DNA of 64,000 nt from CAKZSB01 sp964573105 (GCA_964573105.1 CAZNIS010000031.1:3059-67058); one strand, 5' to 3'; positions 42,885 through 52,462 are shown, counted from the first letter of the stretch. The notes: generated by a model from the sequence alone, not told the origin. Numbers and translations are program-made.

Positions 42885-45188
42885 TTATCCCGCCTGGTTG
42901 CTCTGTGCTAATTTCTGACGTTTGAAATCGATCGCCTCAGCCGCGGCGACCGCACTGATATTGACAATGCCGCGTACCGTGATGGCCTCGGTGGCGATAT
43001 GTGCCGGCTGCTTCATGCCGACCAGCATCGGGCCGACTGGTATGCCATCGCCAAACACCTTAACCATGTTATAGGCGATGTTGGCAGCATCGAGATCCGG
43101 CATCACCATCAGGTTGGCCGGTCCGGAATATTTGGCGTTCGGGAAAATTCTGCTGCGCACGGAATCCAGTACTGCCGTGTCTGGATGCATCTCGCCCTCC
43201 ACCGGCAGTTCGGGGTGATGTTGATGCAACAGGTCGCGCGCCTCGCGCATCTTTTGACTGCTGGCATTGTCGCGACTGCCGAAATTCGAATGCGACAACA
43301 GCGCGACCTTCGGATCAATGCCAAAGCGTTCGACCAGTCCGGCCGCCAGGGTGGCGGTTTCGGCAATGTGTTCGGCTGTCGGATCGACAGTGACGTGGGT
43401 GTCAGTGAGAAAAAACGTACCTTTCTGCAGGATCATCATGATCACGGCTGAGCAATCGCTTAGGTGTTCCTGCACGCCGATCACGCTTCTGACATAACGC
43501 AGGTGGCGGACATAGGCACCCTGAGTGCCACACACGATCGCATCGGCCTCACCATTTTTTACCATCAGGCAGCCCAGCGCGGTGCCACGTGTCCGTACGA
43601 CGCCTCGGGCATAGGCAGGTGTCACACCCCGACGACCAGCAATTTCATGGTAGGCCTGCGCGTATTCGGCCTCTTTGTCGTTGTTCATCGGGTCGACGAT
43701 CTGGAAGTCCACTCCAGGCTTGAGTCGCAGCTGATAGCGTTGAATCTGCTCGTTGATTACAGACTCGCGCCCGATCAGAATGGGTTTGCAGATGTTGTCA
43801 TCGACCAGCACTTGCACCGCGTTGATGACCCGTTGTGATTCGCCTTCCGCGAATACTACGCGCTGCGGGTCGGCGCTTGCTTTCTCAAATACCGGCTTCA
43901 TCACGAGCCCTGAGGCAAAGACAAACTCGGTCAGCTTCTCACGATAGCGGTTGATGTCGGCGATCGGGCGCGTCGCGACGCCGCTGTCCATCGCCGCCTG
44001 CGCCACGCGCAGCGGCACTGTTGTCATCAGGCGCGGATCAAACGGTTTGGGAATCAGGTAGTCGCGGCCAAAACCAAAGGGTGCGCTGCCATAAGCTGAT
44101 GCCACCACATCCGAGGCTTCGCGTGTTGCGATCTCTGCGATCGCCTCGACGGCGGCAATTTTCATTTCCTGGTTTATACAAGTTGCGCCAACATCCAGTG
44201 CACCGCGAAAAAGAAAGGGAAAGCACAGTACATTGTTGACCTGATTAGGGTAGTCGGTCCTGCCAGTGGCAACGATGGCATCACCGCGTACCTCCTGGAC
44301 CAGTTCGGGCATGATTTCCGGTACCGGATTGGCGAGCGCGAAAATCAGCGGGTCACGCGCCATGCTGGCAACGTTGTCCGGTTTGAGCACACCTGCAGCA
44401 GACAAACCCAGGAATACATCGGCGCCACCGATAACGTCACCCAACGCGCGCGCATCTGTGTCGCGAGCATAGCGCGCCTTGTACTTGTCCATTTGATCGT
44501 TGCGACCGTTGTAGACAACGCCAACAATATCGACAACCGTGACGTTCTCCTTCTGCAAGCCCATATCCACCAGTAGATCCAGACAGGCCAGTGCCGCAGC
44601 GCCCGCGCCGGAGCAGACCAGTTTAACGTCCGTCAACGATTTTTCGGCAAGCTTCAGACCATTGCTGATGGCCGCAGCCACACAGATAGCGGTGCCGTGT
44701 TGATCATCGTGAAACACCGGTATTTTCATTTGCTCGCGCAGTCGCTCCTCGATCTCAAAGCACTCTGGCGCCTTTATATCTTCCAGGTTGATGCCACCGA
44801 ACGTCGGTTCCAGTGCCGCCACCGCGTTGACGAAGCTATCGACATCGGGCGAGTCAAGTTCGAGATCGAAGACATCGATACCGGCAAACTTCTTGAACAA
44901 AACCGCCTTTCCCTCCATGACCGGCTTTGAAGCCAGCGGGCCGATCGAGCCAAGGCCGAGCACGGCCGTGCCGTTGGTGACCACACCAACCAGATTGCCA
45001 CGCGCCGTCAGCTCAGTGGCCTGTGCCGGATCGCGAACGATCTCCTCGCACGCCGCCGCCACACCCGGGGAGTATGCAAGCGACAGGTCTCGCTGGTTGA
45101 GCATATTGGTGGTGGCGCTGATTTCCAGCTTGCCGGGCTTCGGGTGGCGGTGGTACTGGAGCGCCGCGTCGCGCAGATTGTCCGTCAT
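42885..45188 (-). CDS. maeB: NADP-dependent malic enzyme with phosphotransacetylase-like domain
   Basis: 767 residues. The N-terminal malic enzyme part has LSLAYSPGVAAACEEI near residue 35, NGTAVLGLGSIGPLASKPVMEGK near 70-92, and the NAD(P)-binding VCSGAGAAALACLDLL near 190. The C-terminal third (about 430-760) is a phosphate acetyltransferase-like domain (VVFAEGESQRVINA) that is regulatory rather than catalytic in MaeB. It converts malate to pyruvate and CO2 with NADPH. The ATG at 45188 is the family start; the frame runs to 45314. Confidence 0.96.
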   Translation of the reverse strand: MTDNLRDAALQYHRHPKPGKLEISATTNMLNQRDLSLAYSPGVAAACEEIVRDPAQATELTARGNLVGVVTNGTAVLGLGSIGPLASKPVMEGKAVLFKKFAGIDVFDLELDSPDVDSFVNAVAALEPTFGGINLEDIKAPECFEIEERLREQMKIPVFHDDQHGTAICVAAAISNGLKLAEKSLTDVKLVCSGAGAAALACLDLLVDMGLQKENVTVVDIVGVVYNGRNDQMDKYKARYARDTDARALGDVIGGADVFLGLSAAGVLKPDNVASMARDPLIFALANPVPEIMPELVQEVRGDAIVATGRTDYPNQVNNVLCFPFLFRGALDVGATCINQEMKIAAVEAIAEIATREASDVVASAYGSAPFGFGRDYLIPKPFDPRLMTTVPLRVAQAAMDSGVATRPIADINRYREKLTEFVFASGLVMKPVFEKASADPQRVVFAEGESQRVINAVQVLVDDNICKPILIGRESVINEQIQRYQLRLKPGVDFQIVDPMNNDKEAEYAQAYHEIAGRRGVTPAYARGVVRTRGTALGCLMVKNGEADAIVCGTQGAYVRHLRYVRSVIGVQEHLSDCSAVIMMILQKGTFFLTDTHVTVDPTAEHIAETATLAAGLVERFGIDPKVALLSHSNFGSRDNASSQKMREARDLLHQHHPELPVEGEMHPDTAVLDSVRSRIFPNAKYSGPANLMVMPDLDAANIAYNMVKVFGDGIPVGPMLVGMKQPAHIATEAITVRGIVNISAVAAAEAIDFKRQKLAQSNQAG

Positions 45189-45470
45189 AGAGTGATTGCT
45201 GACTGTTTTGGAAAATGGGGGCAGCGGACGATGTGTTTCTCCCGGATCGGGATATCCAGCGCCTGCCGGGGCGGATCCAGCAGCTATTCTGCGGATTGAG
45301 CAAGATCGTGGCAAGTCCGGGCGGATATCAGTCGTACGCTCACGACCCGTGCCATAGTTGACGTTGCACCGGTTTGTGCCGCTGGATTGGGCTGACTACA
45401 ATGCGCAAGCAGGCAACCGGCTCTCCGGTCGCCATGTTCTCCTGTTTCCCTCGTGCAGAGTCGCTCAACC

Positions 45471-45893
45471 ATGAATCTGAAGCTACACCACATCAATTTC
45501 TCCACCACCAACGTCGCAGAGATGGATCAGTTTTATCGCGACGTTATCGGCCTTGAGACAGAAACGGCAGACCTGCTGCCTCCACTGGAGAAGAAAAAGG
45601 GCTACGCCGGCGACGTGGCATTCGTGACGGACGGTGCCATTCAGGTTCATCTCGCGCAAAAGGACGTACAGGCCGGATTCAAGACCGGGCAGATCGTCAA
45701 TCCTGTCGTGCGCGGTCACATCGCCTATCGAACCGATGATATCGAGGCGTTCATGAAACATCTGGACGAACAGGGCATCGCCTATTCAGACTGGGGCAAT
45801 ACCGCAGTGAAGGGCTGGCGACAGTTGTTCTTCTACGACCCGGACGGCAATGTTATCGAGGTGCATCAGGTTGACGAAGACGATGAAGGTTAA
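45471..45893 (+). CDS. VOC-superfamily dioxygenase/glyoxalase-like protein
   Basis: 140 residues, one VOC domain. LHHINFSTTNVAEMDQFYRDVIGLE at the N-terminus supplies a likely metal His, and RQLFFYDPDGNVIEVHQ near residues 117-133 the typical C-terminal Glu. Metal ligands look more complete than in the VOC gene at 37125. The substrate is unknown. Stops of this gene and the convergent aminotransferase overlap by 4 bases. The start ATG at 45471 is chosen over the upstream frame opening at 45453. Confidence 0.87.
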   Translation: MNLKLHHINFSTTNVAEMDQFYRDVIGLETETADLLPPLEKKKGYAGDVAFVTDGAIQVHLAQKDVQAGFKTGQIVNPVVRGHIAYRTDDIEAFMKHLDEQGIAYSDWGNTAVKGWRQLFFYDPDGNVIEVHQVDEDDEG

Positions 45894-47011
45894 CTGTACT
45901 GCTCCATAAATGCTGCGACTCGCGCAAGTCCTGAACGGAGAGTCTCAGGATTGTTGGCATAACCAATGCGCACGTAACCCTCCATCTCCAGCACTGACCC
46001 TGGGGTAAACATCACACCGGTCGTTTGCAGTAGAGCGATGCAGAATTCTCGCGACGACATTGGCAGGTCGTATTTTAACAGCGCGGTGGTGCCAGATTGC
46101 GGTTTGACCCAGCTGATCTTCGGTTGCTGGTCAACCCACTGTTCCAGTATTTCCAGGTTGCCGCGCGTGATTTTATGACTGCGCTGCAGGACTTTTTGGT
46201 AGTTCTCAATAGCCATGGTGGCGAAGTGATCATCGATCATACCCACGGATATGGTGTCATAGTCGCGGTGCACTGCGACCATTTCAATCAGCCTGGGTGC
46301 TGCTGCAATCCAGCCCAGGCGCAAGCCTGCCAGTGAAAATGCTTTCGAGGTACTGGCGGTGCTGATGCCCTTGTCGTAGATGTCGGCAATCGATGTAGTC
46401 ATCCCCGAGCCCTGCTGGTCGGTGCCTCGGTAGACTTCATCACACAGGACCCAGGCGTCTGCGTCTTTGGCAATGGCGGCGATGTCGCGCAGCATCGTCT
46501 CATCCATCAGTGCACCGGTGGGATTGTTCGGGTTGTTGATGGCGATCATTCGCGTACCCGGTACGGCCAATTCGCGCAAGGTATCGAGGTTGGGAAGAAA
46601 TCCATCTTCTTCACGTAGATGCAGATGGTGAACATTGGCCCCGATGCTCGCGGGTATCGAGTAGTGCTGCTGGTAGGTCGGCACGACCGAGATGACGCGA
46701 TCGCCGCTTGATACCAGGGTTTTGTGTACCAGCATGTTGGCGCCGATGGTGCCGTGGGTGACGACGATATTCTCCATCGTCTGTGAAGCGTAGAGTGCGG
46801 CAATTGCCTGTCGCAGTCGCTCTGACCCCTCTATTGCCCCATAGGTCATTTTCATTGGCAACAATTGCGACAGATCGTTGGAGTTCTGACCGGTGATTTC
46901 GAGCAGCTCTGCTATTGTCAGGCTCTCCACACAAGTTTCAGCGAGATTGTACTCGCAACGTGTCTCCCATTCGTTCATCCATATTTCAACGCCAAAAGGC
47001 TCGATGTGCAT
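45890..47011 (-). CDS. Class I/II PLP aminotransferase
   Basis: 373 residues, fold type I. NNPNNPTGALMDETML near residue 165 is the aspartate-aminotransferase-family Asn-Pro segment, VLCDEVYRGTD near 193 holds the Asp and Tyr that contact PLP, and STASTSKAFSLAGLRLGW near 220-237 contains the PLP lysine. The start MHIEPFGVEIWMNEWE is unusual and resembles aminotransferase-like enzymes of arginine-derived natural product pathways (VioD/capreomycidine synthase-like); that is a loose impression. The substrate is unknown. Confidence 0.88.
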   Translation of the reverse strand: MHIEPFGVEIWMNEWETRCEYNLAETCVESLTIAELLEITGQNSNDLSQLLPMKMTYGAIEGSERLRQAIAALYASQTMENIVVTHGTIGANMLVHKTLVSSGDRVISVVPTYQQHYSIPASIGANVHHLHLREEDGFLPNLDTLRELAVPGTRMIAINNPNNPTGALMDETMLRDIAAIAKDADAWVLCDEVYRGTDQQGSGMTTSIADIYDKGISTASTSKAFSLAGLRLGWIAAAPRLIEMVAVHRDYDTISVGMIDDHFATMAIENYQKVLQRSHKITRGNLEILEQWVDQQPKISWVKPQSGTTALLKYDLPMSSREFCIALLQTTGVMFTPGSVLEMEGYVRIGYANNPETLRSGLARVAAFMEQYS

Positions 47012-47155
47012 AGTGTTGGGCTGCCGCAGTAGGAGGTGAGTCAGGGTCAGCTGCGGTTATACACGATTCGACTGGCGTGCGCATAGTCAGACGATGCCGC
47101 CAGGCTCGGGCGACTGCCCGGTCCCGCGTAACAAACAGGTGCGCAATGCGGCGCG

Positions 47156-47180
47156 CACCCCGCGCTCAACGCGCGGGGTG
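47156..47180 (-). terminator. GC-rich hairpin after carbamoyltransferase gene
   Basis: Perfect 10-bp inverted repeat CACCCCGCGC/GCGCGGGGTG with a 5-base loop, 20 bases beyond the carbamoyltransferase stop on the minus strand. No T-run follows. Confidence 0.6.
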
Positions 47181-47199
47181 AGTAACGGGTCTCGGCAGA

Positions 47200-49062
47200 T
47201 CAGGGCTGATCGCGTTCGGCGAGCAGTTTTTCCAGATTGGGGTGGGGCACCAGGTAGTCGCCGATGGCGAGATAGTCGATATTACCCAGCAGGAACGCTC
47301 GAACCGCGTCGTCAGGTGAGCAGACGATGGGTTCCTCATGCATGTTGAAGCTGGTGTTGATCACCGACGGTATGCCGGTGCGGCTGTGGTAGGCCTGCAG
47401 TATCTTGTGAAACCCCGGGTTGGTCGTTTCGCTGACGAACTGCGGGCGTGCGGTGCAGTCGACGTGCACAGCGGCCGGACATTTTTCTGCCATGAATTCT
47501 GTGCAATCAAAAGTGATTGTCATGAATTCAGACGTCTTCTCGCAGCCTTTTGTGTTGTGGAACAGTTTGTCTGCTTCGCTGGCCAGCACCGCTGGTGCGA
47601 ACGGCATGAATTCGGTGCGACCGAGCTGGTGGTTAAGCCACAGGTTGACTTTTGCATCCTGGGCCGGATACAACACCGAGCGATTGCCCAGTGCGCGCGG
47701 GCCATATTCCATTCGGCCGTTGAAGCGGGCCACAATATGGTTTTTGGTCAGCAAGTCGCCGACGCTGTCCTCGATTGAATCGGGGCGCTCAATCGGCAGA
47801 TTCTCCTTGCGCAATGCCGCTTCGATTTCATCGTCGCTGTAGTCTGGCCCCAGATAGACGTTGTCAATCGGTTTGCTGAAGTCATCGGGTTTGAATACCA
47901 GCATTGCAGCGCCACTGCCACAGCCGCCGTCACCCATGTTCGGATAGGCAAAGACGCTGTCGACGCCGTCGATTTCATGGATTCTCTGATTCAGTTTGAC
48001 GTTGGCGTTGACGCCGCCGGAGACGGCCACATTGCGCTGTCCGGTCTTGCCAACCCAATACTCGCACACCTCTTTAGTCACCTGTTCAAGCACGGTTTGA
48101 TAAGCCGCTGCGATATCGCGTTTGGCGAATCGCCGAGTCAGATCGCGGGCGAAGAAGTAGTTCATGCTGGCGCGAATTTTGATGTCGCCGTTTTCGATCA
48201 CAAAGCGATCGCGCAACACGGGGCCCAGGATATCCGGATTGCCGTAGGCGGCCAGCCCGACGATCTTGCCCTCGTGGCGGCCCGGCTTAAAACCCAGCGC
48301 ACTGGTGACCATTTCGTAGAACTGACCCAGTGAATTGGGGAAGGAGAATTTCTGCAGGCATTCGAGTCCGTCGCGATTGCCGATGTAGACACCACCGCAA
48401 TTGCCCGAGCCATAGCCATCCAGAGTGACCAGCAGTGCCTCGTTATAGCCGCTTGCAAAGAAAGAATTGGCGGCATGCGTATCGTGATGGTTGAAACGCA
48501 CCAGTTTGTCCTGCAGGCCATACTGCTCCAGCCCTTCTCGCAACTGGCTGGTACGCAGTTGGTGATCTGCACTGGCCGTCTTCAGCCACTGGTTGAAAAA
48601 TCGCTTGTGCAGACGCCAGTCCCACGACGGGTTGGCGGCAGCCATTTTGTACAGCTGGGATTTCAGCAGTCCCTTCGACGGCATGAACTCATCGTTGGCG
48701 CTGTCGAGCCCGGGGATGGCAACACTCAGGTCTGGCTGGTAGTCGCCGGCGTTCAGTGCCTTGTATTTTGCCAGAGAGCTGCTGGTGCACTGCGGGTCGT
48801 GATATCGCTCGTCCTCGGCGGCCGCCTCGTTCATCAGCCGGGTTTCCTCGTCGCCGTCATAGAACGCATAGGCGACTGAGTCGATCTCCTCCGGTTTCCA
48901 TCCGGTACGCTCAAACCCCATTTTCATTGCGCGATACGGGAATCCATCCTGCAATTTCACACGAGATAATCGCTCCTCACCGCAGGCAAAGACGATAACG
49001 CCGTCTTCCATGAAGGAGACGGTCGAGTCTTTGTCGAGTGGGCTAATCCCGATGACTTTCAT
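47200..49062 (-). CDS. NodU/CmcH-type carbamoyltransferase
   Basis: 620 residues. The N-terminal Kae1-like domain starts MKVIGISPLDKDSTVSF and has FNHHDTHAANSFFASGY near residues 190-206 and GKIVGLAAYG near 263. The C-terminal part has RMEYGPRALGNRSVL near 448 and SVINTSFNMHEEPIVCSPDDA near 572, the typical end of the family. Such enzymes use carbamoyl phosphate and ATP to carbamoylate hydroxyls on sugars, lipochitooligosaccharides or antibiotics. It overlaps the upstream deacetylase by 20 bases, so the two are coupled and likely modify one glycan or metabolite. Confidence 0.93.
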   Translation of the reverse strand: MKVIGISPLDKDSTVSFMEDGVIVFACGEERLSRVKLQDGFPYRAMKMGFERTGWKPEEIDSVAYAFYDGDEETRLMNEAAAEDERYHDPQCTSSSLAKYKALNAGDYQPDLSVAIPGLDSANDEFMPSKGLLKSQLYKMAAANPSWDWRLHKRFFNQWLKTASADHQLRTSQLREGLEQYGLQDKLVRFNHHDTHAANSFFASGYNEALLVTLDGYGSGNCGGVYIGNRDGLECLQKFSFPNSLGQFYEMVTSALGFKPGRHEGKIVGLAAYGNPDILGPVLRDRFVIENGDIKIRASMNYFFARDLTRRFAKRDIAAAYQTVLEQVTKEVCEYWVGKTGQRNVAVSGGVNANVKLNQRIHEIDGVDSVFAYPNMGDGGCGSGAAMLVFKPDDFSKPIDNVYLGPDYSDDEIEAALRKENLPIERPDSIEDSVGDLLTKNHIVARFNGRMEYGPRALGNRSVLYPAQDAKVNLWLNHQLGRTEFMPFAPAVLASEADKLFHNTKGCEKTSEFMTITFDCTEFMAEKCPAAVHVDCTARPQFVSETTNPGFHKILQAYHSRTGIPSVINTSFNMHEEPIVCSPDDAVRAFLLGNIDYLAIGDYLVPHPNLEKLLAERDQP

Positions 49063-50029
49063 GCTTGCTCTCCAGTTTCTGAGCTATTTCGCAGATGGTT
49101 GCTGGTTCGAATCCGGGTCTGCCGGACAGGTGTTCCATGACTGTATCGGCGGTCTTCCAGATTCGTTCGACTGCATCTTTAGTCCGCGAGTAGGGGTTGC
49201 CTCCGGTGTATAGGGATGAACTGTGAACGGTTAGGCAAATACATGGGACCTGGAAAGCTTCGAGCACGTCGATGAGCTGCAGCATATCGGTGGCGGGAGT
49301 GTCTTCGAAGTTCAGCCAGATGCGTTTGACAATGCCTGTGCGCTGCAGAATGCCAATCAACCGTAAGTGGCGCAGGGCTGAATTTTCGAACGAGTTCAAC
49401 ATTTTAGCCCACAGCTCGAAGTTGCGCCGAGTGAACCCGAGTGTGACGGGGAGTTCCCACAGCGCCGGCCCGGTGGGCGTGATCGGCGCGAGGCGATTCG
49501 GTTGGATGTCTCGATGTCGGTAGTCCGGCGCACCGTCGTCGTCCCACGCGGTGTAGGGCACCACTGATGCATCGGCGATAAACCCTTTTTGCTGCAGGAA
49601 GCGCTGAACGTCGGGTCCGGAAGAGTATCGCCCGCCCCTAAAGGACACGGGCTGGCAACCATTGGACTCGAACACACCCCAGTTCGTCTCTAGCTTGGCC
49701 TGAATGAGTGCGCCGTCCAGATTGGCCAGGTAAGACTCGCGAGCCCCATAGGGCACGTCTGGTTCGCAGGGTGGTGTCAGCCATGGATGAATGTGCATGC
49801 CCAGTTCCACATCGGGCTCTTCACTAATGCTGAGCAGAGTGTCACGGGTGACGGGGTTTTCCATCACCGACCAGTTTGTGAACCAGGTAGATCGCGCGCC
49901 GTGTCGTGCGCATAGTTCGCGGAACGCCGGAACCGCCTGAATATTGTCGAGCGAGTGCCGCTCCACCGGCCAGCCAGCCGACCAGTCCCATTCCTCTTCC
50001 GTGTCAATTGTTATAGCGTACTGAGTCAA
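49043..50029 (-). CDS. Polysaccharide deacetylase-like protein
   Basis: 328 residues with a NodB-like start: YAITIDTEEEWDW gives the Asp pair, ELGMHIHPW near residue 76 the HxxxH-like metal site, and VSFRGGRYSSGPDV near 130 the family Arg-Gly-Gly. No signal peptide is seen, so it may act on a cytoplasmic precursor. Related genes lie in exopolysaccharide and sugar-nucleotide clusters. It is first in the pair with the carbamoyltransferase; a palindrome lies about 40 bases before its start. Confidence 0.87.
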   Translation of the reverse strand: MTQYAITIDTEEEWDWSAGWPVERHSLDNIQAVPAFRELCARHGARSTWFTNWSVMENPVTRDTLLSISEEPDVELGMHIHPWLTPPCEPDVPYGARESYLANLDGALIQAKLETNWGVFESNGCQPVSFRGGRYSSGPDVQRFLQQKGFIADASVVPYTAWDDDGAPDYRHRDIQPNRLAPITPTGPALWELPVTLGFTRRNFELWAKMLNSFENSALRHLRLIGILQRTGIVKRIWLNFEDTPATDMLQLIDVLEAFQVPCICLTVHSSSLYTGGNPYSRTKDAVERIWKTADTVMEHLSGRPGFEPATICEIAQKLESKHESHRD

Positions 50030-50065
50030 CGTTGGAATCGTCTTTTTGGTGCAGGTTGCAGTTAA

Positions 50066-50083
50066 AACGGAAATTATTCCGTT
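50066..50083. promoter_or_regulatory. Palindrome upstream of deacetylase operon
   Basis: Perfect 7-bp arms AACGGAA/TTCCGTT around ATTA, located 37 bases before the deacetylase ATG on the minus strand. It is in a 295-bp non-coding stretch shared with the divergent nitroreductase. It may be a regulator operator or a short hairpin. A weak promoter (TTGTGT at 50173, TATTAT at 50195, 16-bp spacing) may drive the plus-strand gene. Confidence 0.4.
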
Positions 50084-50324
50084 GCATTCAATCGACCAAT
50101 TATGAAGATCTGGCGCGACTGGTACCGGAAATTGTCAACAGTTCAATGATGTCAAGTGGCTGACTTTACGCTTTGTGTGGACGTTGTATTGTTTTATTAT
50201 AAATTTCCGGGCCATAGTCGATCGGGCACCAGATCCGGATGGACAGTTTCTCTTTTTCTGGCGAGATCGCAGCGTCAGCCCGTCGTCTCCAATCGAGCAT
50301 TCACCCAGCAGGGCCTTGCCAACC

Positions 50325-51017
50325 ATGTTTAGTCGCGACAACCCGGAATACACCGCACTGGATTTGCCTGACCGAGTCGATTTGTCTGCACAACAAATGC
50401 TGGACGCCTCCGCAGGCTTCCATGACAAAATGAAGCGCAGGCATTCGGTAAGGGATTTTTCAGACCGCCCGGTAGAGCGCGAGGTGATCGAAAACTGCGT
50501 GCGAGCTGCGGGAACGGCACCATCCGGCGCCAACCATCAGCCGTGGCACTTCGTTGCTATATCCGATCCTGCACGCAAGCACAAAATTCGTCTGGCCGCC
50601 GAAGAAGAGGAGCGCCGATTTTATCAGGGCGGTGCCGGCGATGAATGGCTTCGGGCCCTGGAGCCTATCGGCACTAACGAGCAAAAACCGCATTTGGAAA
50701 TTGCGCCCTGGATCATCGTGGTATTTGCCCAGCGCTGGGGGCAATACGATGATGGCACGCGGTTCAAGAATTACTATGTACCAGAAAGTGTCGGCATTGC
50801 CACCGGATTTCTGCTGGCGGCACTCCATCATGCCGGCCTGGTCGCATTGACCCATACGCCGAATCCGATGAAATTTCTCAACACCTTGCTGGCCAGACCG
50901 GCATCGGAAAAACCCACCATGCTGATCGCGGTGGGTCATCCCTCAGCGGATGCCAAAGTGCCGCAAGTGGCGAAAATGAAAAAGCCACTCGACGATATTT
51001 TGACTGTCTACGAATAA
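50325..51017 (+). CDS. Iodotyrosine deiodinase-like nitroreductase
   Basis: 230-residue FMN protein. RRHSVRDFSDRPV and GTAPSGANHQPWHFV near residues 38-77 are the nitroreductase FMN signature. The substrate-lid region matches iodotyrosine deiodinase: Glu96, Tyr100 and Lys121 occur with the same spacing (4 and 21) as the zwitterion-binding Glu, Tyr and Lys of animal IYD, and TNEQKPHLEIAPW and NYYVPESVGIATGFLLAAL fit as well. It lacks the membrane anchor of animal enzymes. It probably reductively dehalogenates halotyrosines or binds a related amino acid. The ATG at 50325 is chosen by homology. Confidence 0.9.
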   Translation: MFSRDNPEYTALDLPDRVDLSAQQMLDASAGFHDKMKRRHSVRDFSDRPVEREVIENCVRAAGTAPSGANHQPWHFVAISDPARKHKIRLAAEEEERRFYQGGAGDEWLRALEPIGTNEQKPHLEIAPWIIVVFAQRWGQYDDGTRFKNYYVPESVGIATGFLLAALHHAGLVALTHTPNPMKFLNTLLARPASEKPTMLIAVGHPSADAKVPQVAKMKKPLDDILTVYE

Positions 51018-51018
51018 A

Positions 51019-51040
51019 CCGGCTTACTGCTGCAAGCCGG
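51019..51040. terminator. Shared terminator hairpin
   Basis: Perfect 7-bp stem CCGGCTT/AAGCCGG with an 8-base loop in the 26-base gap between convergent genes. Without long T-runs on either side, its strength is uncertain. Confidence 0.55.
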
Positions 51041-51043
51041 CCG

Positions 51044-52462
51044 CTACGCCGCCCTGCGAAAACCGAATAATTGCTCGTCCGAAATCGCAGAGGCGATGTC
51101 CGAGGGCAGGCACTCCTGCCAGTTGCCCTCGTTGCTCGGGATCTGTTCCAGCACTTGTCGCGAGTAGATTTTCAGCAATCCCGCGTCACTTGTTTCTATA
51201 CCTACAATGAAGCGATTGTCCAGCAGGTGGCGATAAAGGTGCTTCAGGCGATCGTCCACCTCCAGTGTGGAAAGATCGCTGAGCTCGCCGGAAGGACGCA
51301 ATTCCGGATAGACGAACAATCTCGTGTTGTCGGGGAAAAGCTTGCCGAATCCCTCCAGAATGCCGCCTTCAACACCGCTGTAGCGATCCTCGTTGAAGAT
51401 GTCTCGCATGTTGACCATACCTAAAACTATACCGATCTGGCCGGTGGTGTATTGCCGAAAATAGGCGCGCAAAGAAAAATATCTCGTGTAGTCAGAAACC
51501 ATCACACTGTAGCCGAGTGAATTCAATAGTTTGATCCGAATGGCGAGGTCCTCCTCGGGCACCTGAAGGTCGTGGCCGAGCGGATCGTTAAGAGAAATTT
51601 CGGTCAGTACAATGGTGTTACTTTCTTCCACAGAAGGCAGCTTGCTGAATCCCTTGTAACCCTGTTCGATCATGTCGACGTTGAGTTTGGTGACGGGTTT
51701 AAAGGACCCGCGTATTGTCAACACGTTCTTTTTGTACAACATTTCTGATGGCACAGCGACTGAGCCATCGGGTCTGAACATGATCGCGTGCGTCTTCTTG
51801 CTGCGGATTAAATGCAGGTTAATGGTACGATCGTCGATGTCTTCGAAGTAGGGGCCACGGAACATCACAGAGTCGATCTCAATCCGGCCTTTGGCGATAT
51901 TGTCAGTCAGCGAGTGCACCAGTTGTTTCGGGTCTTCGAAGAAATAGAAGGCCCCGTAGATCAGATTGACGCCGATGACACCCAGTGCATCCTGTTGTGC
52001 CTCGGCGGTGCTGTCCAGCATTCTGACATGAATGATAATGTCAGAGGGCTCTGCACCGGGATACATCTGTATTCTGATGCCACACCAGGCATGACATTCG
52101 TTTTTTCGATTGAAGCTCTTGGCTGACACGGTGGCAGCATAAGAGAAAAAACGCGAGGTTGATGGGCGCGATTCACTGACGCGCGCGACCACCAGGCTGA
52201 ACTCTTTTTCAAGCATCGCCTCGACGCGAGCTTTACTGACGTAACGCCGCCCCTCCTGAACACCGTATATGGCGTCGGAGAACTGCATGTCATAGGCGGA
52301 GATGGTTTTTGCGATGGTGCCAGCCGCAGCGCCAGCGAGGAAGAATTGACGGGCGACTTCCTGGCCAGCGCCAATCTCTGCAATGGTACCGTATTTGCGA
52401 TCGTCAAGATTGACCCGCAACGCTTTGTTCATGGTGGTTCGAGTACTAACGTTCTTGTCCAT
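51044..52462 (-). CDS. Large protein of unknown function (472 aa)
   Basis: I do not recognise the family. It is soluble, with no signal peptide or clear membrane helix. An Ala/Gly-rich stretch FFLAGAAAGTIAKTISAYD near residues 41-59 follows a conserved-looking RKYGTIAEIGAGQEVARQ. A second region, IRGSFKPVTKLNVDMIEQGYKG near residue 262, resembles a folded core. Sequence is dense in ordered residues, so it is certainly a real gene. The ATG at 52462 has GGAGA at good spacing; 52432 and 52489 are other in-frame starts. It is convergent with the nitroreductase gene and stands alone. Confidence 0.88.
   Translation of the reverse strand: MDKNVSTRTTMNKALRVNLDDRKYGTIAEIGAGQEVARQFFLAGAAAGTIAKTISAYDMQFSDAIYGVQEGRRYVSKARVEAMLEKEFSLVVARVSESRPSTSRFFSYAATVSAKSFNRKNECHAWCGIRIQMYPGAEPSDIIIHVRMLDSTAEAQQDALGVIGVNLIYGAFYFFEDPKQLVHSLTDNIAKGRIEIDSVMFRGPYFEDIDDRTINLHLIRSKKTHAIMFRPDGSVAVPSEMLYKKNVLTIRGSFKPVTKLNVDMIEQGYKGFSKLPSVEESNTIVLTEISLNDPLGHDLQVPEEDLAIRIKLLNSLGYSVMVSDYTRYFSLRAYFRQYTTGQIGIVLGMVNMRDIFNEDRYSGVEGGILEGFGKLFPDNTRLFVYPELRPSGELSDLSTLEVDDRLKHLYRHLLDNRFIVGIETSDAGLLKIYSRQVLEQIPSNEGNWQECLPSDIASAISDEQLFGFRRAA

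Noticed and set aside
49085..49115. tRNA T-loop-like GGTTCGAATCC
   Set aside because: It lies inside the polysaccharide deacetylase coding region; no acceptor or anticodon arms can be formed around it.
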